Source: a virus. From it: a stretch of DNA of 64,000 nt. Shown here piece after piece: positions 24,528 to 34,331 of the stretch. The notes below the pieces were generated by a model. The model saw only the letters and a list, made by a program, of their open reading frames with translations. It had not been told where the DNA came from and ran no database searches. The number at the start of each line of letters is the position of its first letter. The stretch's first letter is position 1. A program made the position numbers and the translations under genes. The DNA lies in IMG/VR virus record IMGVR_UViG_3300021479_000006, positions 102,901 through 166,900 of that record. One strand, given 5' to 3'.

Positions 24528-24537
24528 TTTATATATC
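24528..24537 (-). promoter_or_regulatory. late-promoter-like motif GATATATAAA (tail tube)
   Basis: GATATATAAATAAAAAGG on the coding strand, ~20-30 bp before the ATG. It resembles the T4 late promoter TATAAATA, and related motifs precede many virion-type genes here. Confidence 0.5.
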
Positions 24538-24717
24538 AAGTATTGAATCTAATTTTTATCACTACTATTGTAGCATACTGATTAATCTATATATTTAATT
24601 TCATATAAAAGAAATGATGAAAAAATGCAAATTATGTTGAAAAAATAAATTTGTTAAAAAATTTTTAATATTGAATTTTTTTTATAAGTTTGTATAGTAA
24701 ACCTTAACTTTTATACT

Positions 24718-24807
24718 ATGTTCATTAAACGATTAATATATTCCTTCGAAGAACATCATAAAAATATTTATTTAGAAATACAACCACCAGAAGCTACATT
24801 AGCCTAA
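24718..24807 (+). CDS. 29-aa small peptide
   Basis: ATG at 24718 opens a 29-codon frame (starts MFIKRLIYSFEEHHKN). No homologue recognised. It is the only coding-like signal in the ~350-bp gap between the tube gene and the gene at 24858; the rest is very AT-rich. Confidence 0.3.
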   Translation: MFIKRLIYSFEEHHKNIYLEIQPPEATLA

Positions 24808-24857
24808 TTTTTAGTCATACTATAAAAAATTCAATTCAAACTAAAATTCCTACTTTT

Positions 24858-25367
24858 ATGAATACAAATTATATAGAGACCAAAGGTGCTTTACTACTGA
24901 TAGTTGTAGATAAACTAAAAAAGAAAGAAATTAAATATGATTGGACAAATCAAGAAACAGATAATATCGGTATTATAGCTCAGGGTTTATCTGGTATGAC
25001 AGTTGATGCTTTTTCTGATTATTTAATTATGGGTAGAATAGATCTACTAAATGCTTTGGAAGCATTCCCTGATATAGAATATACACCATATGAACTTAAT
25101 TTCTGGGAACCTTTCTCCAGATTAAGTCGATTTTGTTCAAATAATATTACAACTAAGAGATATAAAAGACCTGATATTTTTGATAAGTTAGAATCTTATG
25201 GATTCAGCGATAAAGATTTGGATTCTTTACAAAATTTAAATGATCCTGAAATTTTAAAAAATTCGAAGATAAGGGTTACAGAGAATTATCAAAATGTTCT
25301 TTCCAATTTTATCGAATATGTTAATACTTGGGTGAATATAATGTCTAAAAATACAGTAACAGCATGA
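24858..25367 (+). CDS. 169-aa hypothetical protein
   Basis: Helical protein (SDYLIMGRIDLLNALEAF ... YGFSDKDLDSLQNLNDPEIL). No motif recognised. Its stop overlaps the start of the following Cys-rich small gene (ATGA). Confidence 0.5.
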   Translation: MNTNYIETKGALLLIVVDKLKKKEIKYDWTNQETDNIGIIAQGLSGMTVDAFSDYLIMGRIDLLNALEAFPDIEYTPYELNFWEPFSRLSRFCSNNITTKRYKRPDIFDKLESYGFSDKDLDSLQNLNDPEILKNSKIRVTENYQNVLSNFIEYVNTWVNIMSKNTVTA

Positions 25368-25507
25368 AAAAATTAGTAGGAAAATTATTATGTTATATGA
25401 AGTTTCATAATTATACAAAATGGGAACATACAGGATGTCCTACGTGGGGATTTAATGCCAGAAATTGTAAAAGATGTAATAAATGTCAAGATTCTCTTAC
25501 ATCATAG
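25364..25507 (+). CDS. 47-aa DUF1660-like zinc-binding protein
   Basis: Basic N-terminus KKLVGKLLCYMKFHNYTKW followed by CxxxxxxxxxCKRCNKCQD. The size and Cys pattern resemble short DUF1660-type phage proteins (C..C zinc knuckle). Translationally coupled to the previous gene, with a terminator directly after it. Confidence 0.5.
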   Translation: MKKLVGKLLCYMKFHNYTKWEHTGCPTWGFNARNCKRCNKCQDSLTS

Positions 25508-25511
25508 AAAT

Positions 25512-25540
25512 AAAAAAGGCCTCATATAGAGGCCTTTTTT
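25512..25540. terminator. bidirectional intrinsic terminator
   Basis: A perfect 12-bp stem (AAAAAAGGCCTC with its complement) and a 5-nt loop, A-run on one side and T-run on the other. It serves the plus-strand small genes and the minus-strand sheath gene. Confidence 0.9.
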
Positions 25541-25560
25541 ATTTCTTCAAAATTATTTAA

Positions 25561-28500
25561 CTATGGTAGTTGAAATCCTCCAGAAGCAATATCACCGGTT
25601 TTAAGAACAGTAATGTTGTTAACAATAATACCCATACCTTTGATTGGTTCAACAAAAGTATCCAAAACACCTATCTGTGCATCAATAATATCAGGTGTGT
25701 TATTCGAGTCATCACATATATTTAAATAATTTGTAATACCTTGATTTTTAACAAATGTTGCACAAATATCATCAGCTTTTCTTTTTATTTCACTTCTAAT
25801 ATCAGGAGTATTAAATCTCCATTGATAAGTTAAAAGCATATCATAAAGTTGATCTTCAAGTTCTATAAGAGCTTCTCTTACGTGAATATAACTTAAAGCT
25901 GATGTTATTTCTGTTTGAGCTGTATTATCTGTTTCAATAGTAAAACCTTTACCCATTTTATAAACAATAGGATTTGCGTGCATTTGATTTAAATTAGTAA
26001 TATCATCTGGTGTTAAATCTATTTCAAGATTAGCTATACCATTAATGAGGCCATTATTCAAACCAGCTGCAATTGTCCATGGTTGAACTGTAGCAAGTCT
26101 GCTTAGATGTTTTCTTAAGAAAGTAGTACCAACAAATGATGATGGTGGAAACACAAGAGGTCTTCCATTGTCATTTATAATAACATGTGGAAAGAAATAA
26201 CCTACTGTAGTTTCACCAATACCCTGACCAAATGAATATCTGAATGTTGGATTACTTTGTGGGTTAGCACCAAGTGCTATGTATGCTGTTGATAAAACAC
26301 CATTAGCATCAATGAAACTTGGTGATGTAGACTTTTTAAAATCTTTAACAGCTGGCATATTTAATATACCAAAGCAATTTAATTTGGTACCACAAAGGTC
26401 TACTAATTGTTGTTTTGATAAAGCTGTTAGACCAAGACCGAATGAATCAATTAAATATCTCCATTCTATTTTATTACGATTTGTTAAACCTTGAGCTATT
26501 GGTGTATTTACAGCAAGCATATCAAGTATACTACTTTGTTTTGCTTCTGTACCATCTGGTAAACTTTCAGTTCTAATTTTAAATCCATTAAGAACGATAG
26601 CCTGGAAAGTATTAACATAATCTTCTATAGCAGTATATCTCATTGTTTGTTGTTCTGCTCCGAAAGTTGTTATTGCTATTTGAGCATCTGTTGTTATTTG
26701 TGATAAGCTAGCATCTTGCGAGTAAGCTATTTTGTCAATAACACGAGTTAATCTTCTTGGTACACCAACTACTGTAGACTCATCTACATAAGCTTCAAGA
26801 TAATCACCAACAGCAACAGTTGCATATCTTGTACCATTAACTAATATTTTATTTATATCAAGTACAGCTTCAATCTCAATAGTTTCTTGAAAATTAGATC
26901 TTTTTGAGAATACTGTAACACTCCTATTACCATTTACTAAATAACTTTTATAAACAGGATCTGTTAATGTTAATGAACCTGTAAGAAGAGTAGGATCCGA
27001 AGTAAATTGAACATTAAGACTGTTATTTATTAAAAAGAGTCTTAAATAAACAATACTATCTTGATCAGCATTGTGTATTTCTACACCATCAGTTAATCCT
27101 TCAGGATTTATAGCTTCATTAACGGCTAATTGAAACATATTTGAATAGGTAGAGGTACCTACAGTATAAGGACCAGGAATAGGGCCTGTCACAGAAAGAA
27201 CTGTGAATATACCATCATTAGTTTTTGATCCTTGTATGTAAATTAATCTATTCGGTATTATACCACCAGTTTCACTATCATATAAAGTAGATAGATTTGT
27301 GTAAACCTGGATGATATCTGTTCCAGAATTCAAAACAAATTGTGTACCGAATGGATTAGTAAATAAATCTTGATAAAAGTAATCACCACTGTTTATTAAA
27401 CCTTGTAAGAAATATTGATAGAATTTAGAATTAGGGGCAACTCGACCTGTACCAGATGATGAAGCACTACCAACAGTCATCATACCCAAAGACCCAAATT
27501 GGAATTCATTATCGATATAATAAATTTCCACTTGTGAACCTCTATCTATGTAGATATTGGCCGGCATTACAATATTTATGGATTTGTTATCAGTACTAGA
27601 TACATCATAAGTAAGCGAATTTATTATGTTATTATTACCACTAGAATCTACAATAACAGATTGACCTTGAATAAGATTAGATTCAATGGATTTAAAAATC
27701 ATTAATTCTCTTGTCTTTTTATAATTTGTATCAGGATCACTGTCTTTTGTACCGTTAAATGTTATTATTATCTCATTAGTACCAAGCATTTGAAACTCGA
27801 TGTCATATAATTGTGACATAGTATTATTTCTTCCTGATGTTAATGGTGCCAAAGCAGTAACACTTTCAATACCTACATCACTACCACTTGTACCTTGGTC
27901 ACCAAGCATTACAATACCAACTGGTATCACACCAGAAGCTAAAGGTATTAATGGTACATCTATCCAAGCAGTGAATTTACTTACTTCAAAACCAGTTGCT
28001 ATACCAAGAACACCGTTTCCGTCTATGTAAAGTGTATCTTTTCTTATTTTGCCAAGTGCAACATTTTGTGTTTGAACAACAAAGTTATTTGGAGATATAG
28101 TTGAATTAAGTGTAACATTAAGTCCATTAAGAATCATGTAACCATCAGTATTTAATTGAATTTGACTACTACCAGAACCTGGAGTAACGACAAAATCGCC
28201 ATTTACAAGAACTGGACTAATTTTTGTTTCATCCATAAATTGTCCGTATATAGCATATCCAGATGTACCATCGAAACCAAATACATTACCTGGTGTATTC
28301 AATTCAACTTCAGTGAAAACAATTGATTCTGAAATATTTTCAAGATAAGATAAGTATTGAATAGTTTCTGTATTTTGTCCAACAAGACTATTACCTACAA
28401 GGTCAATTAAACCGTTGGGTGCATCCGTTTCTATTTTATCCAAATCATAAGTTACAAATAGACCAGTTATATCAGTATCAGCATTTACTAAATTTTCTAT

Positions 28501-29319
28501 GTACATATCTCTACCTTGTGAATCACGGAAATAAGGTATTAGTGATACATCATAAAATTTATAAAGTGTCACAGCATTATCATTTAAGAAATTCTGTATA
28601 GAACCTTTTCTAAGACCTTGATTATTAAAATATTTAGACCATTTTGTATCTACAGAGAGTGCTTTATAATTTGACCAATCACCACCAACAACAGCTATAG
28701 AAATAATATAATCAGAAATAAGCTCTGTTGGGTTAAGATATGTTGGTATTTTTTCTTTACCACCATACCATGCTTCAGTTGTTATATCAAATCCAGTTAT
28801 TGCTGATTTATACATGAAAACTGACGTTTTCTTGTCACTCATATTTGTAATATGAAGTACATGCTTACTATCTGTAGCTGTAGACTGAGCTAAGAATAAA
28901 AAAGCATCAGGATCTCTATCCCAAAATTGATTTTTGTTAAAAAATTTCGAATATGAATCAGTTCTTATAGGTCTATTAAGAACGGTTGGTGAAGTTGATA
29001 TTGATTGCCATTGAAGCACATCCAGATTATCATCTGTAGGAAGAAGATTTAATGCCCATACAGGTGCAGAACTTATAAGATTAGAAATAGTTCTATGAAA
29101 ATATGAACCTTTTTTTTCTAAATTTCTATCAACTGGACCAAAGATTTTTGCTAGATCTTGTGGTGTGGATATCAATGTAGGCAGATTTATAGGTCCTTTT
29201 CTCGAAAATCCTGGGACTAAAACTTGTAGTGCTGTTTGTGCAGGAATTTGTTGTATAGATGCATCAATTTCTTCGATATAAATACCAGGTCTTGTGTACT
29301 TGGAAATTTGAATAGCCAT
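25561..29319 (-). CDS. giant tail sheath protein (gp18-like)
   Basis: 1252 aa from MAIQISKYTRPGIYIEEIDAS, the standard sheath N-terminus; a longer ORF start at 29415 is only upstream sequence. The C-terminal third has sheath features (PWTIAAGLNNGLINGIANLEIDLTPDDITNLNQMHANPIV; YQWRFNTPDIRSEIKRKADDI). T4 gp18 is 659 aa, so ~600 residues are inserted, apparently in the middle (residues ~300-900, beta-rich and Gly/Ser/Thr-rich), probably as surface domains. Contracts on infection to drive the tube. A GATATATAA motif precedes the ATG. Confidence 0.88.
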   Translation of the reverse strand: MAIQISKYTRPGIYIEEIDASIQQIPAQTALQVLVPGFSRKGPINLPTLISTPQDLAKIFGPVDRNLEKKGSYFHRTISNLISSAPVWALNLLPTDDNLDVLQWQSISTSPTVLNRPIRTDSYSKFFNKNQFWDRDPDAFLFLAQSTATDSKHVLHITNMSDKKTSVFMYKSAITGFDITTEAWYGGKEKIPTYLNPTELISDYIISIAVVGGDWSNYKALSVDTKWSKYFNNQGLRKGSIQNFLNDNAVTLYKFYDVSLIPYFRDSQGRDMYIENLVNADTDITGLFVTYDLDKIETDAPNGLIDLVGNSLVGQNTETIQYLSYLENISESIVFTEVELNTPGNVFGFDGTSGYAIYGQFMDETKISPVLVNGDFVVTPGSGSSQIQLNTDGYMILNGLNVTLNSTISPNNFVVQTQNVALGKIRKDTLYIDGNGVLGIATGFEVSKFTAWIDVPLIPLASGVIPVGIVMLGDQGTSGSDVGIESVTALAPLTSGRNNTMSQLYDIEFQMLGTNEIIITFNGTKDSDPDTNYKKTRELMIFKSIESNLIQGQSVIVDSSGNNNIINSLTYDVSSTDNKSINIVMPANIYIDRGSQVEIYYIDNEFQFGSLGMMTVGSASSSGTGRVAPNSKFYQYFLQGLINSGDYFYQDLFTNPFGTQFVLNSGTDIIQVYTNLSTLYDSETGGIIPNRLIYIQGSKTNDGIFTVLSVTGPIPGPYTVGTSTYSNMFQLAVNEAINPEGLTDGVEIHNADQDSIVYLRLFLINNSLNVQFTSDPTLLTGSLTLTDPVYKSYLVNGNRSVTVFSKRSNFQETIEIEAVLDINKILVNGTRYATVAVGDYLEAYVDESTVVGVPRRLTRVIDKIAYSQDASLSQITTDAQIAITTFGAEQQTMRYTAIEDYVNTFQAIVLNGFKIRTESLPDGTEAKQSSILDMLAVNTPIAQGLTNRNKIEWRYLIDSFGLGLTALSKQQLVDLCGTKLNCFGILNMPAVKDFKKSTSPSFIDANGVLSTAYIALGANPQSNPTFRYSFGQGIGETTVGYFFPHVIINDNGRPLVFPPSSFVGTTFLRKHLSRLATVQPWTIAAGLNNGLINGIANLEIDLTPDDITNLNQMHANPIVYKMGKGFTIETDNTAQTEITSALSYIHVREALIELEDQLYDMLLTYQWRFNTPDIRSEIKRKADDICATFVKNQGITNYLNICDDSNNTPDIIDAQIGVLDTFVEPIKGMGIIVNNITVLKTGDIASGGFQLP

Positions 29320-29338
29320 TGGTATGCGTAATTTTCTT

Positions 29339-29347
29339 TTATATATC
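29339..29347 (-). promoter_or_regulatory. late-promoter-like motif GATATATAA (tail sheath)
   Basis: GATATATAA on the coding strand ~20-28 bp before the sheath ATG, the same distance class as for the tube gene. Confidence 0.5.
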
Positions 29348-29389
29348 AGGATATTTGTTTGTAAAAATTCGACTACAAAAAATATTTGC

Positions 29390-30550
29390 TTATTTATACA
29401 TCCATTTAAAACCACCAGATGTAATTCTTTTGCCTATACAACAACTACATATAGATCTTCGATCAATATGTAATTTATCCGAGGCTTCATTAGCTGATAC
29501 CCATTCACTTATTATATTTTTATCTAAATCTAATTGTATTACAGCTTTCTTTTTTTTATATGGCTCATTATGATGTTTATCAATTATATCATCATAGCTC
29601 CGATCATTCAAATAATAAAACTTGTAACTATTGAGCTTACCTCTCTTTCCTTTACACATCATATTAATGTATCCATCAGATACGTCATTATCTATTGCTG
29701 CTAATATTAAACTTTTATAAATAGTTTCTTTGTTTGTTATCTTACATATTTTTTTTACATACTTTTCTGAATTTGAATTTATAGATTCTCTTTTTTTTCT
29801 ATATTCCTTCTTTTCTTTAATAGAAATATTAGAATACTCCCATATGAAACCATTTGTTTCACCCTGTAAACCACGACAACATTTTGATATTAATACATAA
29901 TTTGAATTTGTGTTTTTTGCTGCTTCTGTTATACTATTATACACTTTAATAATATTATAATTATAATCATACTGTATTATCTTCTTTTTTTGTATATCAT
30001 TTATTTGAAGTTCTTCATCATGATACTTCCAATAAAACCCACCAGCTGTTATTGCTTTATGTCTGCAACAAGCAACAATATTAGACATATCTATGTTGTT
30101 TTGTAATCCAGCTTCCACAATACTTTCATATGAAACAATAACTTCTTTTGTTTTCATACAGATTTTATCTATTTTTCTCATAGATAAAATCATATTAGAT
30201 TTCACACCTTCTTCACTTATATTAGCAAGTACACCTGTATTATTAATAATTTTCCCTATACTCTTTATAAGAATTGCTTCATTTATTAATGCATTATTCT
30301 CGGTAATACCAGTTAAATACATCTCGCAAAACGGTGTATGTCCACTTTTTTTAATAGCTTTTATTTTATTGTTTTTTAAATTACTGTATTTTAAACTATA
30401 AGGATATAGATGCATTTTATATCGATCTGATTTACCTTTGCCAACATAAAAAGGTTCGTATAAAAAACAACAATTTACATTTTCATATTCATAACGACCT
30501 TTCTTTCTTGGATCTAAATATACATACACATAATAAAAATTTTTAGACAT
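29390..30550 (-). CDS. GIY-YIG homing endonuclease with NUMOD1-type repeats
   Basis: 386 aa. The N-terminal ~110 residues match a GIY-YIG variant (YYVYVYLDP ... EPFYVGKGKSDRYKMHL). The remainder holds several NUMOD1-type DNA-binding repeats (VYNSITEAAKNTNSNYVLISKCCRG ... GFIWEY; EWVSANEASDKLHIDRRSICSCC). Free-standing homing gene placed directly upstream of the sheath gene, between tail genes. It has its own GATATATAC motif before the start. Probably moves by cutting intronless or endonuclease-free relatives of this site. Confidence 0.85.
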   Translation of the reverse strand: MSKNFYYVYVYLDPRKKGRYEYENVNCCFLYEPFYVGKGKSDRYKMHLYPYSLKYSNLKNNKIKAIKKSGHTPFCEMYLTGITENNALINEAILIKSIGKIINNTGVLANISEEGVKSNMILSMRKIDKICMKTKEVIVSYESIVEAGLQNNIDMSNIVACCRHKAITAGGFYWKYHDEELQINDIQKKKIIQYDYNYNIIKVYNSITEAAKNTNSNYVLISKCCRGLQGETNGFIWEYSNISIKEKKEYRKKRESINSNSEKYVKKICKITNKETIYKSLILAAIDNDVSDGYINMMCKGKRGKLNSYKFYYLNDRSYDDIIDKHHNEPYKKKKAVIQLDLDKNIISEWVSANEASDKLHIDRRSICSCCIGKRITSGGFKWMYK

Positions 30551-30631
30551 AAAAGTTTTTTATGTATATATCTTAGTTAATTCTTCCTACATACTTTTCA
30601 TAAAATATATAAAGAAAAGAAGCTGGTAATT

Positions 30632-31375
30632 ATGACGATAGATTCAATGATCGATTTTATAAATTCTGATCTTACCATGAGTGGTAGTATACCGACATTA
30701 CTACCACCATTAGAAATAAGAAGATTAGTGACTGAAGAAGCGTTACCATACTTTTATCAAAATTATCAATTCTCTTTACAAAAAGCATATCTGTTGGTTC
30801 TTAGGAAATCTTTGCTTAAAGATCCGGATACTGGTTGGACATCAGCTATTCTTCCAGATGAGGTTTTCAGTATTGTAAGAGTTATACCGATATCAGATCC
30901 AACACTCTTTAATATGGGTATAAACGCACCCAATATGAATTTGAATTTAGGTGTAACAAACCAACCATATTTGACTAGTTTTGTTACCACTGTTGGAGAA
31001 TTAGGTGTTTATAAATGTGCTCTTGATGGATTCGCTGATGTTTTAAATATGCTTTCAAAAAACACAATTAAAACAGATTATAATTTTAATAACAATCGTT
31101 TTCATATACTAACTTCTACTAGAGAAAATCTTATATTAGAAGCAAGACTTAAAATAGAATGTGAACGATTATTTGAAGATGAATTATTTAAACGGTATGT
31201 AAAAGGACTTGCGTTGAGACAACTTGGTAGAATGCTTACTAGATATAATTTCCAATTACCTGGTGGATATCAAATCAATGGCGAAGCATTAAAAACTGAC
31301 GGACAAGCAGAAATGGATAAAGTTATGGAAACAATAAAAGGTCAAAGTAACGTAACATTTTTCTTTATGAAATAA
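30632..31375 (+). CDS. virion structural protein (neck/adaptor type)
   Basis: 247 aa. Contains LLPPLEIRRLVTEEALPYFYQNY, GWTSAILPDEVFSIVRVIPI and the C-terminal RYVKGLALRQLGRMLTRYNFQLPGG, the pattern seen in T4-like phage neck or tail-connector proteins. The assignment is by general pattern. Followed by a terminator, preceded by an AATATATAAAG motif (30604-30614). Confidence 0.55.
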   Translation: MTIDSMIDFINSDLTMSGSIPTLLPPLEIRRLVTEEALPYFYQNYQFSLQKAYLLVLRKSLLKDPDTGWTSAILPDEVFSIVRVIPISDPTLFNMGINAPNMNLNLGVTNQPYLTSFVTTVGELGVYKCALDGFADVLNMLSKNTIKTDYNFNNNRFHILTSTRENLILEARLKIECERLFEDELFKRYVKGLALRQLGRMLTRYNFQLPGGYQINGEALKTDGQAEMDKVMETIKGQSNVTFFFMK

Positions 31376-31385
31376 TATATGGTTC

Positions 31386-31425
31386 CTGGAAGTCCCTGAA
31401 GAAATTCAAACTTCCAGATTTTTTT
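31386..31425 (+). terminator. intrinsic terminator
   Basis: Stem CTGGAAGT/ACTTCCAG (31386-31393 with 31410-31417), then a T-run of seven. Ends the neck-type gene. Confidence 0.8.
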
Positions 31426-31708
31426 ATTTAGCATATACCTGATCTATAATAGTATTTAGTACTATTTCTTCAAGAACTAATCTACCCATGAATATTTTTA
31501 ATATTAAAGAATATTTATCAAGTCTCCATCTAAAATTTCCTTGTATACCTGGTATAGGTGTTATAGGTAAATTTTGTGGTGTGGCATTAGCTATAGATTT
31601 AAAAAGTGGTCTCACTTTTAATTGTTCATCATAAATCAAAGTACTATAAGTATTGAATGCTCTATTTGATATAAAACAGTCCTCTATTTGTTTATAATTT
31701 TCAGTCAT
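31424..31708 (-). CDS. 94-aa hypothetical protein, probably virion-related
   Basis: Small protein with ISNRAFNTYSTLIYDEQLKVRPL and GIQGNFRWRLDKYSLILKIFMGRLVLEE. It lies between the neck-type and gp25-type genes in the tail module. Not recognised. Confidence 0.5.
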   Translation of the reverse strand: MTENYKQIEDCFISNRAFNTYSTLIYDEQLKVRPLFKSIANATPQNLPITPIPGIQGNFRWRLDKYSLILKIFMGRLVLEEIVLNTIIDQVYAK

Positions 31709-31781
31709 TGGATATTTTTTATTTTATGTATCATCTGTATACGACCTCCTTAATATATAAAACAAATAAAAACCATACACT

Positions 31782-32147
31782 GTGCAAGATTTTAGAACCT
31801 TTCAGGTAAGATACCCAGGACACCCGAAATATCAACCAGATGTAGTTCTTATTGATAATCCTGTTATCCATATTATTCAAAAAATCGAAATGTTACTGTT
31901 TACTAATAAAGGAGATTTTATTGGTGACTTGGATCTTGGTTGTGATCTTGAACTTTTAATATGGGAAACAAATGTGTCTGGTGATTATATACAAAATATT
32001 GTATTGGAACAATTTAATACTTATATACCAGAATTAAGTTTAACTAACTGGACATTATCAGTAGATTTTGTTGAAGGTGATTTTCGTGATATAGCAGTCA
32101 TAAATATTACAGTAAATGATGCTGAAATCACAACTATTTTTAGATAA
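31782..32147 (+). CDS. baseplate wedge protein (gp25-like)
   Basis: 121 aa starting with GTG at 31782. Typical gp25/lysozyme-like baseplate fold: NPVIHIIQKIEMLLFTNKGDFIGDLDLGCDLELLIWE, and a C-terminal FRDIAVINITVND. gp25 is a wedge component that nucleates sheath polymerisation. A TTAATATATAAAA motif precedes it. Confidence 0.82.
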   Translation: MQDFRTFQVRYPGHPKYQPDVVLIDNPVIHIIQKIEMLLFTNKGDFIGDLDLGCDLELLIWETNVSGDYIQNIVLEQFNTYIPELSLTNWTLSVDFVEGDFRDIAVINITVNDAEITTIFR

Positions 32148-32194
32148 TTTAGAATATTTTTCAAATATATACATTGTAAAAATAAAATAGAGTA

Positions 32195-32509
32195 ATGGTA
32201 TTGTTAGATATAATGAGTATTGTTGAAAAAGTTATGGAGAAAGTAATTAAGCATATTTCTCCTATGGAAGCTTTATTGTTACTAGTTGTAGGTGCGTTGA
32301 TGTATTTTATATACTATAAAGACAAAGAAGTTAAAGAATTAAATGCTTATATTCGTGAGAGTGAAAAAGGAAACTTACAAGTATTAAACGAAATTAATAA
32401 TACACTTGATAAAATTACTGAAACAGATAAAATACGTTCTGAATCTTTAATTGATGAATTTAAATCTTTACGTGATTTGATAACATTCAATATGATGAAT
32501 AAAAAGTAA
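32195..32509 (+). CDS. single-TM coiled-coil membrane protein (holin-like?)
   Basis: 104 aa. One TM segment (about residues 23-42) and a long amphipathic/coiled-coil C-terminus. The layout resembles small holin-like proteins, but also other membrane proteins. Ends at a perfect terminator. Confidence 0.5.
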   Translation: MVLLDIMSIVEKVMEKVIKHISPMEALLLLVVGALMYFIYYKDKEVKELNAYIRESEKGNLQVLNEINNTLDKITETDKIRSESLIDEFKSLRDLITFNMMNKK

Positions 32510-32513
32510 TAAG

Positions 32514-32534
32514 AGCTCCGAAAGGAGCTTTTTT
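32514..32534 (+). terminator. intrinsic terminator
   Basis: AGCTCC-GAAA-GGAGCT stem-loop with a T-run of six, directly after the membrane protein gene. Confidence 0.9.
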
Positions 32535-32542
32535 AATTAAAT

Positions 32543-32941
32543 CTATGAATAAAGAGGTGAGATATCACAAAAATAAACTAAAATACTTTTGTCACCTCTT
32601 TTTTTAGCCATGGATATACGATGTTTACCATCAATTACTTCATATGGATCATTTGATTTCGGATCATAGTTAACAACAGGAGGAAATTTAGAAATATTTT
32701 TATAATCAATATCTACATCTAATTCAAAAGTAAAATAATCAACAGGTACTTCAACTAAATGGTAATATAAACTCCATGGTATCAAATTAGAAACATCTTC
32801 GTGAGATAATTTACCTAAACCATCTCTACCATATCTAGTTAAAAGCAATCGTAAATCATCGCCTTTTATTTCTTTAGGAAGATTTTTAAAAGATATTCTT
32901 TTACTTATGAAACTTTCAAAATTTTTAACATATTTTCCCAT
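32543..32941 (-). CDS. ParB-like protein with N-terminal tag
   Basis: 132 aa. Starts MGKYVKNFESFISKR, the recurrent tag. The C-terminal part YEVIDGKHRISMAKKRGDKSILVYF is the ParB/Srx-type core (DGxHRxxxAxxxG), which in ParB-like nucleases binds nucleotide and acts on DNA. Likely a packaged DNA- or nucleotide-acting protein. Confidence 0.65.
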   Translation of the reverse strand: MGKYVKNFESFISKRISFKNLPKEIKGDDLRLLLTRYGRDGLGKLSHEDVSNLIPWSLYYHLVEVPVDYFTFELDVDIDYKNISKFPPVVNYDPKSNDPYEVIDGKHRISMAKKRGDKSILVYFCDISPLYS

Positions 32942-32947
32942 AAAAAA

Positions 32948-34306
32948 CTATTTTTTATCTTTTCCACCTTTCTTCTCAGTAGAATTAAAATTAACATTAA
33001 AGAAATTATTTGGTGTCATCATTTTAGTAGTACTACTAACTCTTCCATACTTGCCAACTTTACCGGATCTAAATATACCACCATCCATTTGGCCATCCAT
33101 AAAACCACCTACAAAATAACTATTTACAATATATGAATATTGATCAACAGAAGAATCTAAAAGTTTTGAATCAAGTATAGTACTATTTTTTATAGAACTA
33201 GAATTAATTATACTATCTTTTATATCACAACCAATCAGACTACAATTTTCAAAATCACCTTGTTTAACATTACATCTAATCATATCTATATTAGATACCT
33301 GATTTATACATCTGAATTCAGCATCTACTAATTCTACTTTCTTTGTTTCTGTATCAAGATTAATAATAGCATTTTTTATGCCTTGTGTTTTTGAAAATAA
33401 ATCAAATAGTATATCTTTAATTTGATCATAATAAGCAGAAACTAATTCGTAAGCAGCATTTTGATCTATCTGAAGACTTATACCAGGATGTTGGGAAACA
33501 AAATTTTCAAATTTGTCATATGATTTATAATGCCTAATATTATCATCAAGATAAGCTCTTAGTACACGCAAGTCTTTATTATCAAGCGTTATATTTAAAG
33601 AGTTAAAAGATAACGTTGTAAAATAGTCCATTATAGCTATAATACCATTAAGTTTCTTTTGATAATCTTTACCACCCATATAACGAAACTCCATTCTTCC
33701 TTCTGGTATTAAACCAAAGTTAACACCGAAATATTTTGTATTAGGGAGATTTAATGAACTCTGTAGAATTTTCGCACTAGCCTCAGAATAATCATAACCT
33801 TTAAAAGGTATAACTTTCTTAATAGATTTAGCATAAATATTATTTCTTCTTTCTGGGAAATGTTGATAAACAACATCCTCATCAATATTAAGAATCATTT
33901 TAAGTACATTAATATTATTAAGAGATATTGCTGGATTATTTTCATCAAAAAAGGAAAGACTAAATTGTATAGCAGATCTTTCGTTAGTATAACCTATTTC
34001 ATCAATAATTTTCAGACATTTAGCAAGTATAAGTTTTGCATTAACATATTCGAATGGTCCTGTAACAAGTTCAGCCATATCGGATCCACCAGAATAGTCT
34101 GGTTCTATTTTAAAATTATTTTGATCTGGTACAAAATCACTATGGTATTGTTTGAATAAGTGTACTTGAATAGGTTTTAACCTTTCATTAAAAATTTCCA
34201 TAGTTTTTGCTAAAGGAAGCTTACTATAAAATTCAAATTCAAAACCTATAACAGCTTTTTTTAAGTTACCAAAATTATTTAAATATGACTGACTGAAATT
34301 TTCCAT
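32948..34306 (-). CDS. amidoligase-like protein with C-terminal repeat tail
   Basis: 452 aa from the ATG at 34306. The N-terminal ~250 residues read as an amidoligase-type (PF12224, COOH-NH2 ligase) domain: IGFEFEFYSK, DYSGGSDMAELVTGPFEY, NFGLIPEGRMEFRYMGG. The C-terminal ~110 residues are pentapeptide-like (NSSSIKNSTILDSKLLDSSV) and end FVGGFMDGQMDGGIFRSG, related to the WG-repeat protein at 17729. Probable substrate: an amino group joined to a carboxylate on a peptide or cell-wall unit; unknown. Confidence 0.65.
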   Translation of the reverse strand: MENFSQSYLNNFGNLKKAVIGFEFEFYSKLPLAKTMEIFNERLKPIQVHLFKQYHSDFVPDQNNFKIEPDYSGGSDMAELVTGPFEYVNAKLILAKCLKIIDEIGYTNERSAIQFSLSFFDENNPAISLNNINVLKMILNIDEDVVYQHFPERRNNIYAKSIKKVIPFKGYDYSEASAKILQSSLNLPNTKYFGVNFGLIPEGRMEFRYMGGKDYQKKLNGIIAIMDYFTTLSFNSLNITLDNKDLRVLRAYLDDNIRHYKSYDKFENFVSQHPGISLQIDQNAAYELVSAYYDQIKDILFDLFSKTQGIKNAIINLDTETKKVELVDAEFRCINQVSNIDMIRCNVKQGDFENCSLIGCDIKDSIINSSSIKNSTILDSKLLDSSVDQYSYIVNSYFVGGFMDGQMDGGIFRSGKVGKYGRVSSTTKMMTPNNFFNVNFNSTEKKGGKDKK

Positions 34307-34331
34307 TGTTGTATATATCAGAAATATACAG

